Notes: generated by a model from the sequence alone, not told the origin. DNA of 64,000 bases from Arthrobacter sulfonylureivorans (GCA_004000035.1 RJAE01000016.1:1-64000); one strand, 5' to 3'. Positions 25,674 to 35,664 are shown, numbered from the stretch's first letter. A program made the numbers and translations.

Positions 25674-27272
25674 ATGGAACAGGTCCTCGCCGTTCGGGGC
25701 GTGGGTGGCTACCGCCGCTACCGGGCCCCGGCGCTCGCCGTCGCCCCATCCGGCAGCGTGATGGCCGCCTATGCAGGCCTGGGCGGGCAGGCCGGGCTAC
25801 GCCGCTCCGGCGACCTGCTGCTGCGCCGCAGTTTCGACGGCGGAGCCAGCTGGGAGCCGCAACAGGTGGTCTGGGCGGGCCAAGCCGGGCAGGCGCCCGG
25901 CCGGGCCGGGCTGCTGTCCGACGCCGCGACCGGGCGGATCCTGATGGCCTTCGTGGCCCGGGACAACGCCGGCAGCGCTGACCCGGTTGCCCCCACCGCC
26001 GTGGACCGTCGCTTTGAACTGATGTCATCCGACGACGACGGCGCCACCTGGCAGCACCGGACAGTCACCCCGCGGTTGGCCTCGGACACTGTGACCGGAC
26101 TGGCCGGTGCCGGCTCAGGGACCGGGCTGCATGCCGGGCCGTTCGCCGGACGGCTGCTGGTGCAGTTCGCCGTGACGGCCAGCGGCGGGCGGCCAGGGGC
26201 AGCGTCCGGCTACAGCGACGACCACGGTGAGAGCTGGACCGTCGGGGAGCCGCTGGATGTGCCGGCCACCGGTCCGACGGTCTCGGCGATGCCGGGGGCC
26301 TCCGAGGCCTTCGAAGCGCCGCCGGCCTCCCCGGCAGTGGAAATGCCGGAGCCGGACTCGGGCGCTGCGGCCTGTTTGGCCGACGGGCGAGTGCTGCTGC
26401 AGATTGGCGCCGCTCCCATCCGATGGGCGGCTCTCTCCGACGACGGTGGGCACAGCTATGGACCGCTGCGGCCGGTAGAGGAGTTGCCCGATCCCGGCGG
26501 CAGCGGCTCGCTGATCCGCTTCGACGGGCTGCCAGCCTTGGGCGGGCTGGCCGCACCGGTGAGCGGCCACTGGTTGCTGGCGGCCAACTGCCAGGATGCC
26601 GTGCTGAACCGGAACGTGGTGCTCAGCCTGTCGCGGGACGACGGCGAATCCTGGCCGCACAAACTCACCATCTGGGGCAGCGGAGCCAGCGGACCGGCCG
26701 TGGTGCGGCTGGCCGACGGACGGATTGGCGTGCTGTACGAGCGGCAGGGTGGCCGCGAACTTACCTACGCCCCGGCCGATCCCGGGATGCTGCGGACGGC
26801 CTGGCCGCGCGGAGCGGTGACGCGAAAGGCCGACGAAGGCACTGGCGGGCCGCGGCCCGAGACCGGCCCGCTGCCAGTGGCCAGAGACTATCCGTTGCGC
26901 TTCGACATGGTGCTGCATGCCATCGTCAGTTCGGACAAGGGGCCGCCGCAGCCGGGCTATCGCGCCGGGGACGTGCTCGTCTTTGCCGGACGGGCGCGGG
27001 TTCTGGGGCCGCAGTACTTGAGCGTGCAGCTGTCGGGAGCGGTCGACAACGCCGGGGATTTTCCGCCGCAGCAACTGGGGCCGGGCGGGGAGGCACACTA
27101 CTTCCATCCTGTCCACACGGTGACCGCCGCCGACGTCGCTGCCCGCCGTTTCACCGTAGCCTTCACCTGTACTGCGGCCCCGGTGGACGCCGCTTCCGGA
27201 AGTGCCGCGGTGGTGGGCCGAACGCGGGAGTTCAGCCTCGACGTCGTGAGCGGAGAAATCGGCGAGGGGTGA
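25674..27272 (+). CDS. sialidase-like glycosidase (GH33-type) without signal peptide
   Basis: A 532-residue protein. Residues 1-375 form a six-bladed sialidase fold: YRAPAL (the RIP motif, Arg17), five Asp-box sequences (53-60, 119-126, 181-188, 255-262, 320-327) and Arg250 and Arg313 in the places of the arginine triad, plus YER at 355-357 for the Tyr/Glu pair. Residues ~390-525 look like a beta-sandwich. There is no signal peptide, so the enzyme would be cytoplasmic or use an unusual route. GGTGGAGG almost touches the ATG, leaving the start uncertain. Confidence 0.8.
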   Translation: MEQVLAVRGVGGYRRYRAPALAVAPSGSVMAAYAGLGGQAGLRRSGDLLLRRSFDGGASWEPQQVVWAGQAGQAPGRAGLLSDAATGRILMAFVARDNAGSADPVAPTAVDRRFELMSSDDDGATWQHRTVTPRLASDTVTGLAGAGSGTGLHAGPFAGRLLVQFAVTASGGRPGAASGYSDDHGESWTVGEPLDVPATGPTVSAMPGASEAFEAPPASPAVEMPEPDSGAAACLADGRVLLQIGAAPIRWAALSDDGGHSYGPLRPVEELPDPGGSGSLIRFDGLPALGGLAAPVSGHWLLAANCQDAVLNRNVVLSLSRDDGESWPHKLTIWGSGASGPAVVRLADGRIGVLYERQGGRELTYAPADPGMLRTAWPRGAVTRKADEGTGGPRPETGPLPVARDYPLRFDMVLHAIVSSDKGPPQPGYRAGDVLVFAGRARVLGPQYLSVQLSGAVDNAGDFPPQQLGPGGEAHYFHPVHTVTAADVAARRFTVAFTCTAAPVDAASGSAAVVGRTREFSLDVVSGEIGEG

Positions 27273-27360
27273 CGCGGCTCTCTGCCTCTTCGGGAGTGTT
27301 CTCCCGGTATCAGTGTGCAAGGATTTAACCGGGATCAACGAGGCCGCCGTCACGGTGGCG

Positions 27361-29046
27361 ATGACGCAGAACGGAGTGGGAGTGCAAGACAAGGACCCAG
27401 ACCAGGAATCCATGTCGCCCATGACTCCGCAGGCGGGAATGCTGCCGATCATCAAGCCGAAAAACGTTCCTGTTCCCGACGCCGGCTCCGGCCGTTCCAC
27501 GGCCCCCGGACGCACCGGCTCCACCGCGGGGCCACAGCCCACCCATCCTCCCGTGCCGCGCCCGACGGACCGGCCGGTGGCCAAGCAGGTCAAGCCGGTT
27601 CCGACCGGAACCGCACCGTTGCGCGCTTCGGCGGCGGCATCGCGCTCCAACGTGGCTGCCCGCCGGATGCTGCGCAAACTGGTGCAGGGCGAGGCGCCGC
27701 CCACCGCGCCGATGAGCATTGTGGAGCGGCTGGCCGGCAGCCCGTACGCCAACCCGATGATCCAGGCTGCCGGAATCGACGCCTCTGCGCGGATTACGTT
27801 GGACTTTGCCCTGGACGTGGCGGAAACCATGTTCCGTTACGGGGCCGGCGCGCTGGAGGTGGAGACCAGCATCATTGCCGTCACCGCGGCGTTCGGCCTC
27901 AGCGACATCGACGTGGACATCACCAACCAGTCCGTGCTGATCAACTACGCGAAACCGGACACCGTGCCGATCACCGTGATGCGCGTGGTGCGTTCCTGGA
28001 CCAACAACTACGCTGGCCTTTCCCTGGTGCACGAACTGGTCACCGACATCGTCAACGGCGGCGTGGGCCGCAGTGAAGCCAAGGAGCGGCTGCAGGAAAT
28101 CACCTCCCGCCCCAAGCCCTTCCCGCGCTGGATGGCCATCGGCGCGGGCGGCGTTTTTGCCGGAGCCATCGTTGCCTTCCTCGGTGGCAGCATTTTCGCA
28201 GCCCTCGTGGGCAGCATCTCCACCCTGTTGATGGGTTTGGTGGGGAAGAAGCTGAGTAAATGGCGGATGCCGGACTTCTTCATCACCGGCATCGGCGCTT
28301 GCCTGGCCACGGTGATGGCGCTGCTGTTCTGGGCCCTGCACGTGCCGTTGAGTCCGTCGCTGGTGATCGCCGGCGGCATCCTGTTCTTGCTGCCCACCGG
28401 GCGCCTGGTCTCGGCCACGCAGGATGCCATCAACGGCTTCCCGGTCACCGCGTCCGGGCGCTACCTCTCAGCCTTCTTCACCTTCGCCGCCATTGCCGCC
28501 GGCGTCGCGGTGGGGCTGGTGGGGGGCACCATGACCGGCATCAGCCTCCCTGAAGTCTTCGTGCAAGGCGAGGGAAGCTACCCCTATGTGGTGCGGGCGC
28601 TCCTGCTCATGGTGGCGACGATGGCCATCTGCATGACCGAGCAGACCAAACTGAACATGCTGCTGCCCACGGCCGCCGTGGGCCTGGCGGGGCTGCTGAT
28701 CTACGACTTCGTGCTGTGGGCAGGAATCGGGGACCGGATCGCCCCGGCCGTCGGCGCCGTGGTGATCGGTTTCCTGGGCCGTATTGTCGGCCTGCGGATG
28801 GGCTCGCCGCAGCTGGTGGTGGCCGTCCCCGCGGTGCTGTTCCTGCTGCCTGGCCTGTCCGTGTTCCGGTCCATCTACGAACTGACCGTCAACGCGGAGG
28901 CGCCGTTCAATGGCATCCTGGGACTGTTCGGTGCGCTGACCGTGATCCTGGCGATCGCCGGCGGTGCGGTGCTGGGCGACAACTTGGCCCGTCCGTTCAC
29001 CAAGGGACTGGGATCGAACGAAAGCCGGCGGGCCCGGCGCCGGTAA
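27361..29046 (+). CDS. thrE: threonine/serine exporter, ThrE family
   Basis: A roughly 561-residue membrane protein. A Pro-rich cytoplasmic N terminus (to ~120) precedes the DUF1212-type soluble region (~130-250, with FRYGAGALEVETS and DIVNGG). About ten transmembrane helices follow, forming the ThrE core and its second ThrE_2 half. It should export threonine and serine driven by proton motive force. The start is uncertain: GTG codons at 27313 and 27355 are in frame; ATG at 27361 is a compromise. The gene follows the sialidase after 88 bases. Confidence 0.87.
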   Translation: MTQNGVGVQDKDPDQESMSPMTPQAGMLPIIKPKNVPVPDAGSGRSTAPGRTGSTAGPQPTHPPVPRPTDRPVAKQVKPVPTGTAPLRASAAASRSNVAARRMLRKLVQGEAPPTAPMSIVERLAGSPYANPMIQAAGIDASARITLDFALDVAETMFRYGAGALEVETSIIAVTAAFGLSDIDVDITNQSVLINYAKPDTVPITVMRVVRSWTNNYAGLSLVHELVTDIVNGGVGRSEAKERLQEITSRPKPFPRWMAIGAGGVFAGAIVAFLGGSIFAALVGSISTLLMGLVGKKLSKWRMPDFFITGIGACLATVMALLFWALHVPLSPSLVIAGGILFLLPTGRLVSATQDAINGFPVTASGRYLSAFFTFAAIAAGVAVGLVGGTMTGISLPEVFVQGEGSYPYVVRALLLMVATMAICMTEQTKLNMLLPTAAVGLAGLLIYDFVLWAGIGDRIAPAVGAVVIGFLGRIVGLRMGSPQLVVAVPAVLFLLPGLSVFRSIYELTVNAEAPFNGILGLFGALTVILAIAGGAVLGDNLARPFTKGLGSNESRRARRR

Positions 29047-29105
29047 GGGGGCTCGCCCGGGGCAGGTCTGATCAGGCCTGCTCAGGTCTGGGGGTCCTTG
29101 GGGGA

Positions 29106-29212
29106 GGGCGCCTAAACCGCCGGTGCGGGTTTGATCAGGCCCGCACGTTCTCCGGGAAGGGCGCCGAAACCGCCGGTGCGGGTCAAATCAGGCCTGCACG
29201 TTCTCCGGGAAG
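29106..29212. repeat. 53-bp tandem duplication overlapping the next gene's 3' end
   Basis: GGGCGCC-AAACCGCCGGTGCGGGT-...-ATCAGGCC-GCACGTTCTCCGGGAAG occurs twice head to tail, at 29106-29158 and 29159-29212. The copies differ at about six positions. The second copy contains the stop codon and last codons of the siderophore-interacting protein gene, so the first is a duplicate of that gene end. A shorter third echo (TCTGATCAGGCCTGCTCAGG) lies at 29068-29087. Confidence 0.8.
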
Positions 29213-30075
29213 ATCTGCCCTACCTCGGTGCGTTTCTCCGCTTGGAAAGCGTCTTCGGCCCGGCCGTAGGCCCAGTAGCCGGAGATCGAGACCTGATCGC
29301 GGGACAGTCCATGGTCCTTGAACAGTACGTCGCGCAGCGACTTCACCTCGCCGCGCTCGCCATGGACGAAGGCATCCACCCGGCCCTCGGGCCATTCCAG
29401 GGCTGAGATAGCGTCACGCAGCATGGTTGCGGTCCCGGGCGTCTGCCCGTGGCGGAACAGCCAGTGGATCTTCAAGCCGGCCGGGGTCTCCAGTTCCTGG
29501 ACGTCGTCCTCGGAATCCACTTCCAGGAAGGCATGGCCGCGTGCGTCCGGAGCTAAGGCTTCAATGGCGGCGGCAATGGCGGGGAGCGCTGAATCGTCGC
29601 CGGCAAGCAGGTACCAGTCGGCGTCGGGGTCCGGACGGTAGGCGCCGCCGGGGCCGTTGAACATCATCCAATCGCCCGGCTTGGCCCGCGCAGCCCACGG
29701 TCCGGCGAGGCCTTCATCGCCGTGGACCACAAAGTCCACCACAACTTCGCGCGTCTCGCGGTCTACTCGCCGCACTGTGTAGGTGCGGGTGACGGGGAGC
29801 TTGTCGGCCGGCAGCGTTTCCTTGAGCTCCGCCACATTGACCGGGAGCTCCACGTCCAGGGACGGATCCAGGAAGAAGATCTTGATGTACGGGTCTGTCG
29901 CCTCCTTCGCTGCATACCGCTCGGCAAACGAATCAAAGGCATCCCCACTGGCAAAGACGCGGACCATGTGCTTCGAAAGCCACTCGGTGCGCGTTACCTG
30001 GAGGTTGGTCTGCACCCGTGGCGGCCGGCCGCTCCGTCCGGGGCGGGCTGGGGCTGCTGCCGGTTGCGTCTGCAT
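29188..30075 (-). CDS. siderophore-interacting (ferric-siderophore reductase) protein, SIP/ViuB type
   Basis: A 295-residue FAD-dependent ferric-siderophore reductase. The N-terminal FAD-binding domain has the RTYTVRRVD and FVVHGDEGLAGPWAARAKPGD segments; the C-terminal SIP domain ends with DQVSISGYWAYGRAEDAF, the NAD(P)H half. It releases iron from imported siderophores in the cytoplasm. AGGAG lies nine bases before the ATG. A DtxR box lies 35 bases upstream of the start codon. The C-terminal codons lie within a 53-bp tandem duplication. Confidence 0.93.
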   Translation of the reverse strand: MQTQPAAAPARPGRSGRPPRVQTNLQVTRTEWLSKHMVRVFASGDAFDSFAERYAAKEATDPYIKIFFLDPSLDVELPVNVAELKETLPADKLPVTRTYTVRRVDRETREVVVDFVVHGDEGLAGPWAARAKPGDWMMFNGPGGAYRPDPDADWYLLAGDDSALPAIAAAIEALAPDARGHAFLEVDSEDDVQELETPAGLKIHWLFRHGQTPGTATMLRDAISALEWPEGRVDAFVHGERGEVKSLRDVLFKDHGLSRDQVSISGYWAYGRAEDAFQAEKRTEVGQIFPENVQA

Positions 30076-30109
30076 AGGGGTATTACTCCTGACAAAGGGA
30101 AACTGCTAC

Positions 30110-30123
30110 TTAGGCAAACCTAA
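30110..30123 (-). promoter_or_regulatory. DtxR/IdeR iron box
   Basis: TTAGGCAAACCTAA is a palindrome matching the core of the actinobacterial iron box (TTAGG-N4-CCTAA). It lies 35 bases before the siderophore-interacting gene. With iron bound, DtxR should block transcription here. A DtxR orthologue is encoded at 50123. Confidence 0.8.
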
Positions 30124-30271
30124 CCCACGGGCAGGTGATTCCCAATTTGTGGGTGCGAAAGGTCATATTGGCCGGGACGGGCGGCCGCCGGTCACGGAGC
30201 TTCGGGCATCTGCTATCCGCCAACTGCCGTACCTCTCCACGTTCGGCACTTGCTGTCCATCTTCAGCAGGA

Positions 30272-30345
30272 ACTGTCCATGTCTTGGCGAGACGCAAGCT
30301 CCTGACCTGCGGCGACGCTGAACGTCTGCGCAAAACGTGGACAGT
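30272..30345. repeat. 23-bp imperfect inverted repeat with 28-base loop
   Basis: ACTGTCCATGTCTTGGCGAG-ACG (30272-30294) pairs with CGTCTGCGCAAAACGTGGAC-AGT (30323-30345) at 18 of 23 positions. Bases 30124-30417 contain no gene. It could be a structured RNA, a decayed element end or a long-range hairpin. Confidence 0.6.
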
Positions 30346-30417
30346 GTCGGTGCCGCGCCGCCGATGGGGCGGGGAAACGTCCTTGCCCCAAGCGGCCGGA
30401 GCGCAGCGCCGCCCACG

Positions 30418-30598
30418 CCTCAGCGGAGCGCCCACGCCGCCGCCTCAGCGGACCGCCCACGCCGCCGCCTCAGCGCAGCGCATTACCCACGCCGCCTCAG
30501 CGGAGCGCCCACGCCGCCGCCTCAGCGGAGCGCCCACGCCGCCGCCTCAGCGCAGCGCATTACCCACGCCGCCTCAGCGCAGCGCCCACTCCACGGGC
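30418..30598. repeat. minisatellite with 25/25/27-bp units (77-bp higher-order period)
   Basis: Seven units begin CCTCAGCG at 30418, 30443, 30468, 30495, 30520, 30545 and 30572. Unit lengths run 25, 25, 27, 25, 25, 27. The 27-base unit carries CAGCGCATTACCC, the 25-base units CGGAGCGCCCACG. The last unit contains the stop codon of ung (TCA at 30574 on the plus strand), so the array grew from, or into, that gene's end. Confidence 0.85.
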
Positions 30599-31329
30599 TC
30601 GGCGTGCTGGGCGGCCAGCAGTTCGTTGACCCGGCTGAAGGGCCGCGAGCCGAAGAAACCCCGGGATGCCGACAGTGGGCTGGGGTGCGCGGTCTCGATC
30701 CGCGGCACGTGTTCCAGCACCGGTGCCAGTTGCTGGGCTTCCCGGCCCCAGAGCAGTGCCACCAGCGGGCCGCCGCGTTGGGCCAGCGCCCGGACCGCCA
30801 GTTCCGTGATTTGCTCCCACCCCTTGTTCCGGTGCGAGCCGGCCTTGCCTGCTTCAACGGTCAGGCAGCGGTTGAGCAGCAGCACGCCCTGGTCACTCCA
30901 GGCGCTCAAGTCCCCGTGCTGCGGCGGCCTGAACCCCAGGTCCATCTGCAGTTCCTTGTAGATGTTGGCCAGGCTGCGCGGTAGCGGCCGGACGTGCCGT
31001 TCCACCGCGAACGACAATCCGATGGAATGCCCCGGCGTGGGGTAGGGGTCCTGACCGACGATCAGCACCTTGACCTTGGACAGCGGCCGCTGGAACGCCC
31101 GCAATACGTTCCCCGGCGCGGGCAGCAGGGTCTTGCCCGCGGCGCGCTCGCCGTCCAGATAGGAGGCAAGGTCCCAGAGCAGCGGTTCGGCCGGCGCCAG
31201 CACCTCGGCCCACTCAGGGTGGATCACGCCCGCCAGTTCCTGCGGTGCGGCGAATGGATACGGTGCGCCGAAGTCCGCGGCTGGCGGGTGGGCAGGCAGC
31301 GGAAAGAGGGCACCGTCGTCGTAGTTCAC
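30574..31329 (-). CDS. ung: uracil-DNA glycosylase, family 1
   Basis: A 251-residue base-excision enzyme that removes uracil from DNA. The water-activating motif [10 protein letters not shown] and the leucine-loop [17 protein letters not shown] are intact, as is the uracil-specificity [11 protein letters not shown]. The GTG start (AACTACGACGAC follows) has AAAGATAG a few bases upstream. Its last four codons and stop lie in a repeat array, so the C terminus may vary between strains. It is divergent from the DUF3263 gene. Confidence 0.94.
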   Translation of the reverse strand: MNYDDGALFPLPAHPPAADFGAPYPFAAPQELAGVIHPEWAEVLAPAEPLLWDLASYLDGERAAGKTLLPAPGNVLRAFQRPLSKVKVLIVGQDPYPTPGHSIGLSFAVERHVRPLPRSLANIYKELQMDLGFRPPQHGDLSAWSDQGVLLLNRCLTVEAGKAGSHRNKGWEQITELAVRALAQRGGPLVALLWGREAQQLAPVLEHVPRIETAHPSPLSASRGFFGSRPFSRVNELLAAQHAEPVEWALR

Positions 31330-31490
31330 CGTTCTATCTTTGCGGATAATGGCCGCCGGCCGGCAATCAGGCCCGGCTGAAGGGGAGCGAACAAGAACCC
31401 CAGGGGATCGAATGACAGGCCTGTGATTCGCCCTTATCATGGAGAAGGTATTGATTGCCGCCGGCAAGTACTAGGAAGAGCAGGTGTGTT

Positions 31491-31799
31491 GTGGCAGGTT
31501 CGGCCGAGGCCAGTGCGTTTTCACTCGAGGCCGAGGTTGACGACGCCAGCCCGCTGAGCGAGCGCGACCAGCGGATGCTGGCGCTGGAGCGGCAGTGGTG
31601 GAAGTACGCCGGCGCCAAGGAACAGGCCATCCGCGAACTGTTCGACATGTCCGCTACGCACTACTACCAGATCCTCAACGCGCTGATCGACACCGAGGAT
31701 GCGCTGGCGCACGATCCGATGCTGGTGAAGAGATTGCGTAGACTACGTACGTCCCGCCAGCGCGCGCGCACTGCTCGCCGGCTGGGCACCGACGCCTGA
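31491..31799 (+). CDS. DUF3263 domain protein
   Basis: A 102-residue actinobacterial protein. The conserved core is SERDQRMLALERQWWKYAGA followed by KEQAIRELFDMSATHYYQIL, a helix-turn-helix-like pair. The C terminus is very basic (RLRRLRTSRQRARTARRLG). A DNA- or RNA-binding role is likely but not demonstrated. The GTG start with CAGG six bases upstream was chosen. The LytR_C gene follows after 60 bases, a pairing common in Micrococcaceae. Confidence 0.85.
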   Translation: MAGSAEASAFSLEAEVDDASPLSERDQRMLALERQWWKYAGAKEQAIRELFDMSATHYYQILNALIDTEDALAHDPMLVKRLRRLRTSRQRARTARRLGTDA

Positions 31800-31859
31800 T
31801 TCCGGGACCGCCCGGGAGGCCGGTTCCCGATACTCCACCACCAAGGATGCAGCACCGCG

Positions 31860-32498
31860 ATGACCAAGTACCCCCGGGATGAGTTCGACCAGGTCCCTGA
31901 AACTTCAGACCGCCACGGTGTGCATCGCGCCCGCATGGCGACGCCGAAGTCCAACGGCCTGGGCCTGATCATCCTGGCCGCTGCCCTGGCGCTGGCGGTC
32001 GGAGCCTTGTCCTTCTTCGTGCTGCCGCTGCTGGGGACCGGCGGACCTTCGAGCCCGGTCGCCGGAGCAACCAGCACGCCGGCCGCAACCGCCTCGGCAT
32101 CGCCGTCGGCAACTGAGCAGGAAAGTAAAAGCGCCGAAGCGGAAGCCACCACGGAGCCGAGCGATGAGGCCACGCCGGAGCCCACCGACGAAGCAACCGA
32201 CGAGCCCACCGAAGAGGCCGCGGCGGTTAACAAGCAGGATCCGGTGATGATCCTCAACGGTGCAGGCGTGTCCGGGCTGGCCGGCACGGTATCGCAGACC
32301 GTGCAGAACGACGGCTGGACCATCGCCGTGGTGGACAACTGGGGCGGCGCACCGCTGGCCGGATCGGTGATCTTCTACAACCCGGGCCAGGAAGCCAACG
32401 CCCAGGCCCTCGGGGAACTGCTCGGCATCACCGATCTGCAGGAAAACGGTGACGTCTCGCAATACGTCACCGTGGCGCTAGGCCCCGGCTACCGCTAG
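31860..32498 (+). CDS. LytR C-terminal domain membrane protein
   Basis: A 212-residue protein with a cytoplasmic N terminus, one membrane helix at about 35-58, an acidic Thr/Pro/Glu/Ala linker (~65-120) and an extracytoplasmic LytR_C domain (~125-210; ILNGAGVSGLAGTVSQ, NPGQEANAQALGELLG). It lacks the LytR-CpsA-Psr catalytic domain, so it is not itself a wall-polymer ligase; it may bind the wall. AGGA lies upstream. It probably shares a transcript with DUF3263. Confidence 0.87.
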   Translation: MTKYPRDEFDQVPETSDRHGVHRARMATPKSNGLGLIILAAALALAVGALSFFVLPLLGTGGPSSPVAGATSTPAATASASPSATEQESKSAEAEATTEPSDEATPEPTDEATDEPTEEAAAVNKQDPVMILNGAGVSGLAGTVSQTVQNDGWTIAVVDNWGGAPLAGSVIFYNPGQEANAQALGELLGITDLQENGDVSQYVTVALGPGYR

Positions 32499-32650
32499 GC
32501 GGCCGCACCTGGTTTAGAGGATTTCGGTTACGCCTCAATAACATTAAGTGTGCCTTAGGTCACTTTCCGCTCCATGCGTAGATAGGGTGAGACCACCCTG
32601 CCGCTGAACCGTCTGCGGCAGAGGCGGAACTACTGAGTATGGAGAACACT

Positions 32651-32857
32651 ATGGCGCTGGGAACCGTCAAATGGTTCAATGCGGAAAAGGGCTACGGCTT
32701 CATCACCGTGGACGAAGAAAATTCCGATGTATTTGTCCACTGGTCCGCAATTCAGATGGATGGTTACCGTTCCCTGGATGAAGGGCAGCGCGTGGAGTTC
32801 CAGATCGGCCAGGGCCAGAAGGGCCCGCAGGCCGAAGAAGTCCGGGTCGCTCCTTAG
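32651..32857 (+). CDS. cspA: cold-shock protein
   Basis: A 68-residue single cold-shock domain RNA chaperone. RNP1 (KGYGFITV) and RNP2 (VFVHWSAI) are intact. The ATG at 32651 ([10 protein letters not shown]) was chosen because GGAG lies before it; an ATG four codons upstream would hide that site. A ~150-base AT-richer leader precedes it (32499-32650), as expected for cold-shock mRNAs, but I cannot define a promoter. A classic terminator follows. Confidence 0.95.
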   Translation: MALGTVKWFNAEKGYGFITVDEENSDVFVHWSAIQMDGYRSLDEGQRVEFQIGQGQKGPQAEEVRVAP

Positions 32858-32875
32858 CAGGACATTAACGACGAC

Positions 32876-32910
32876 GGCGGTGGAGGCTCGGGTGCCTCCA
32901 CCGCCTTTTT
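32876..32910 (+). terminator. rho-independent terminator of cspA
   Basis: GGCGGTGGAGGC pairs with GCCTCCACCGCC around TCGGGT, followed by TTTTT. Confidence 0.93.
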
Positions 32911-32942
32911 CGCCGGGGCTGGCTGAGCAGCGGATGGGACGC

Positions 32943-33005
32943 GCTGCGCAGTGACTGGGACGCGCTGCGCAATGACTGGCACGTGCTGCGCAGTGACTGG
33001 GACGT
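32943..33005. repeat. 21-bp minisatellite, three copies
   Basis: GCTGCGCAGTGACTGGGACGC at 32943, then at 32964 and 32985 with one to three changes (AATG, CACGT, GACGT). The surrounding bases 32922-33060 are degenerate echoes. It lies between the cspA terminator and the TM2 gene. The minus strand reads as a heptad VPVTAQR-like series, but no good ribosome site supports coding. Confidence 0.8.
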
Positions 33006-33061
33006 GGTGCCCGGCGGCTGGGCTGTGATGAGCGGCGGGCATTGTTACGTGAGCGGGCGGG

Positions 33062-33640
33062 CTACTCTTTCAGCGGCACGCCGCGGGCGTCGCGCTTGAA
33101 CGGTTCCGCCCCGACCAGGATCATGATGCCTTCAATGAAGCCCCACACGGCGCCGACGCCGAAGGTCAGGAACGTGACCACGATCTGCAGCACGCCAATG
33201 CCGATGTGGCCGAGGTAGAAGCGGTGGACCCCCAGTCCGCCCAGGAGGATGCCCAGGAGGCCGCCGACCAGACGCGACTTCTGCTCCGGGTAGTAATAGC
33301 CCTGCGGAGTTCCGTAATACTGCTGGCCGTAGGGCTGGCCCGGCTGGCCGTATTGGCCCGGCTGACCCGGCTGACCCGGCTGGCCGTATTGCGGGCCGGG
33401 TTGACCGTAGGGCTGGCCGGGCTGGGGCGGATGCTGCGAGTAAGGCCGGCCGGAAGCGCCATACGGCTGCTGGCCGGGAGTGCTTGGCTGTTCTCCCGAA
33501 GCGCCATCCGGCTGCTGGCCCGAGGGCTGTCCGGCGGGACCGCCGTGCGGCGGCTGCCCGATCGGCTTCGTCGGGTTGGCTCCCGTTCCCAAGGGTTCGG
33601 TGGGGTTGCTGGCGTTCTTCTCGTCGCCTGGTTCAGTCAT
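33062..33640 (-). CDS. TM2 domain protein with Gly/Pro/Gln-rich N terminus
   Basis: A 192-residue protein. The first ~115 residues are low-complexity, built on QPYGQPGQ-like repeats. The TM2 domain follows: QKSRLVGGLLGILLGGLGVH, then RFYLGH, and a second helix ending in GFIEGIMILVG. Two transmembrane helices are linked by the short turn with the conserved D/H-R-F-Y. Function in bacteria is unknown. GGAGA precedes the ATG. Confidence 0.88.
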   Translation of the reverse strand: MTEPGDEKNASNPTEPLGTGANPTKPIGQPPHGGPAGQPSGQQPDGASGEQPSTPGQQPYGASGRPYSQHPPQPGQPYGQPGPQYGQPGQPGQPGQYGQPGQPYGQQYYGTPQGYYYPEQKSRLVGGLLGILLGGLGVHRFYLGHIGIGVLQIVVTFLTFGVGAVWGFIEGIMILVGAEPFKRDARGVPLKE

Positions 33641-33810
33641 GGTTTCTCCGACCTTGCCCGTTGCCGGGCTGCTAACAGCTGGTTTCTCTTACCAGCCAAT
33701 CTACGCGCGAGGCCCCGGCCGTATCCATGGGGGTCCACCCTGATTGTTTGTCCGGGGTCGGTCAGGGTGATTCGCCCTCCGCGAAGTGGGCTGATTGAGC
33801 CGCCCAACAG

Positions 33811-33854
33811 GTTGCACTCGACACCGTCGAGTGCTAATTATTGAGTTAGCACTC
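33811..33854 (+). promoter_or_regulatory. CIRCE element plus extra half-site before groEL
   Basis: The element is GTTGCACTC-N9-GAGTGCTAA (33811-33837), a CIRCE with two changes in its left arm. A second perfect left arm TTAGCACTC follows at 33846-33854 and can pair with the same GAGTGCTAA. HrcA should bind here. The leader from 33855 to 34035 separates it from the start codon. Confidence 0.88.
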
Positions 33855-34029
33855 TCGCGGGCCGACTGCTAAGAAGTCTCCGTGGGGGGTGAAACCCGCC
33901 ACCTGATGTGAGGTGAGCGGCGCGGCGTACCGAAATCGCCGTCGTCGTGAGCCGTCCGTCGCGGGCACCGCAGGTGGCCAGCAGCCGTCAAAAGCTGCGT
34001 CCAGTGTCTATTGTCCAGAAGGGACGTAA

Positions 34030-35664
<1,635 letters not shown>

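Noticed and set aside
30418-30598. CRISPR array
   Set aside because: Units are contiguous 25-27-bp tandem copies with no distinct spacers and no cas genes nearby; it is a minisatellite.
32499-32650. Defined cold-shock thermosensor or promoter before cspA
   Set aside because: The leader is AT-richer and long enough, but I could not draw a convincing structure or -35/-10 pair by eye.
32854-33042. Minus-strand small gene with VPVTAQ heptads
   Set aside because: The coding look is produced by the 21-bp repeat; there is no ribosome site and no conserved protein character.
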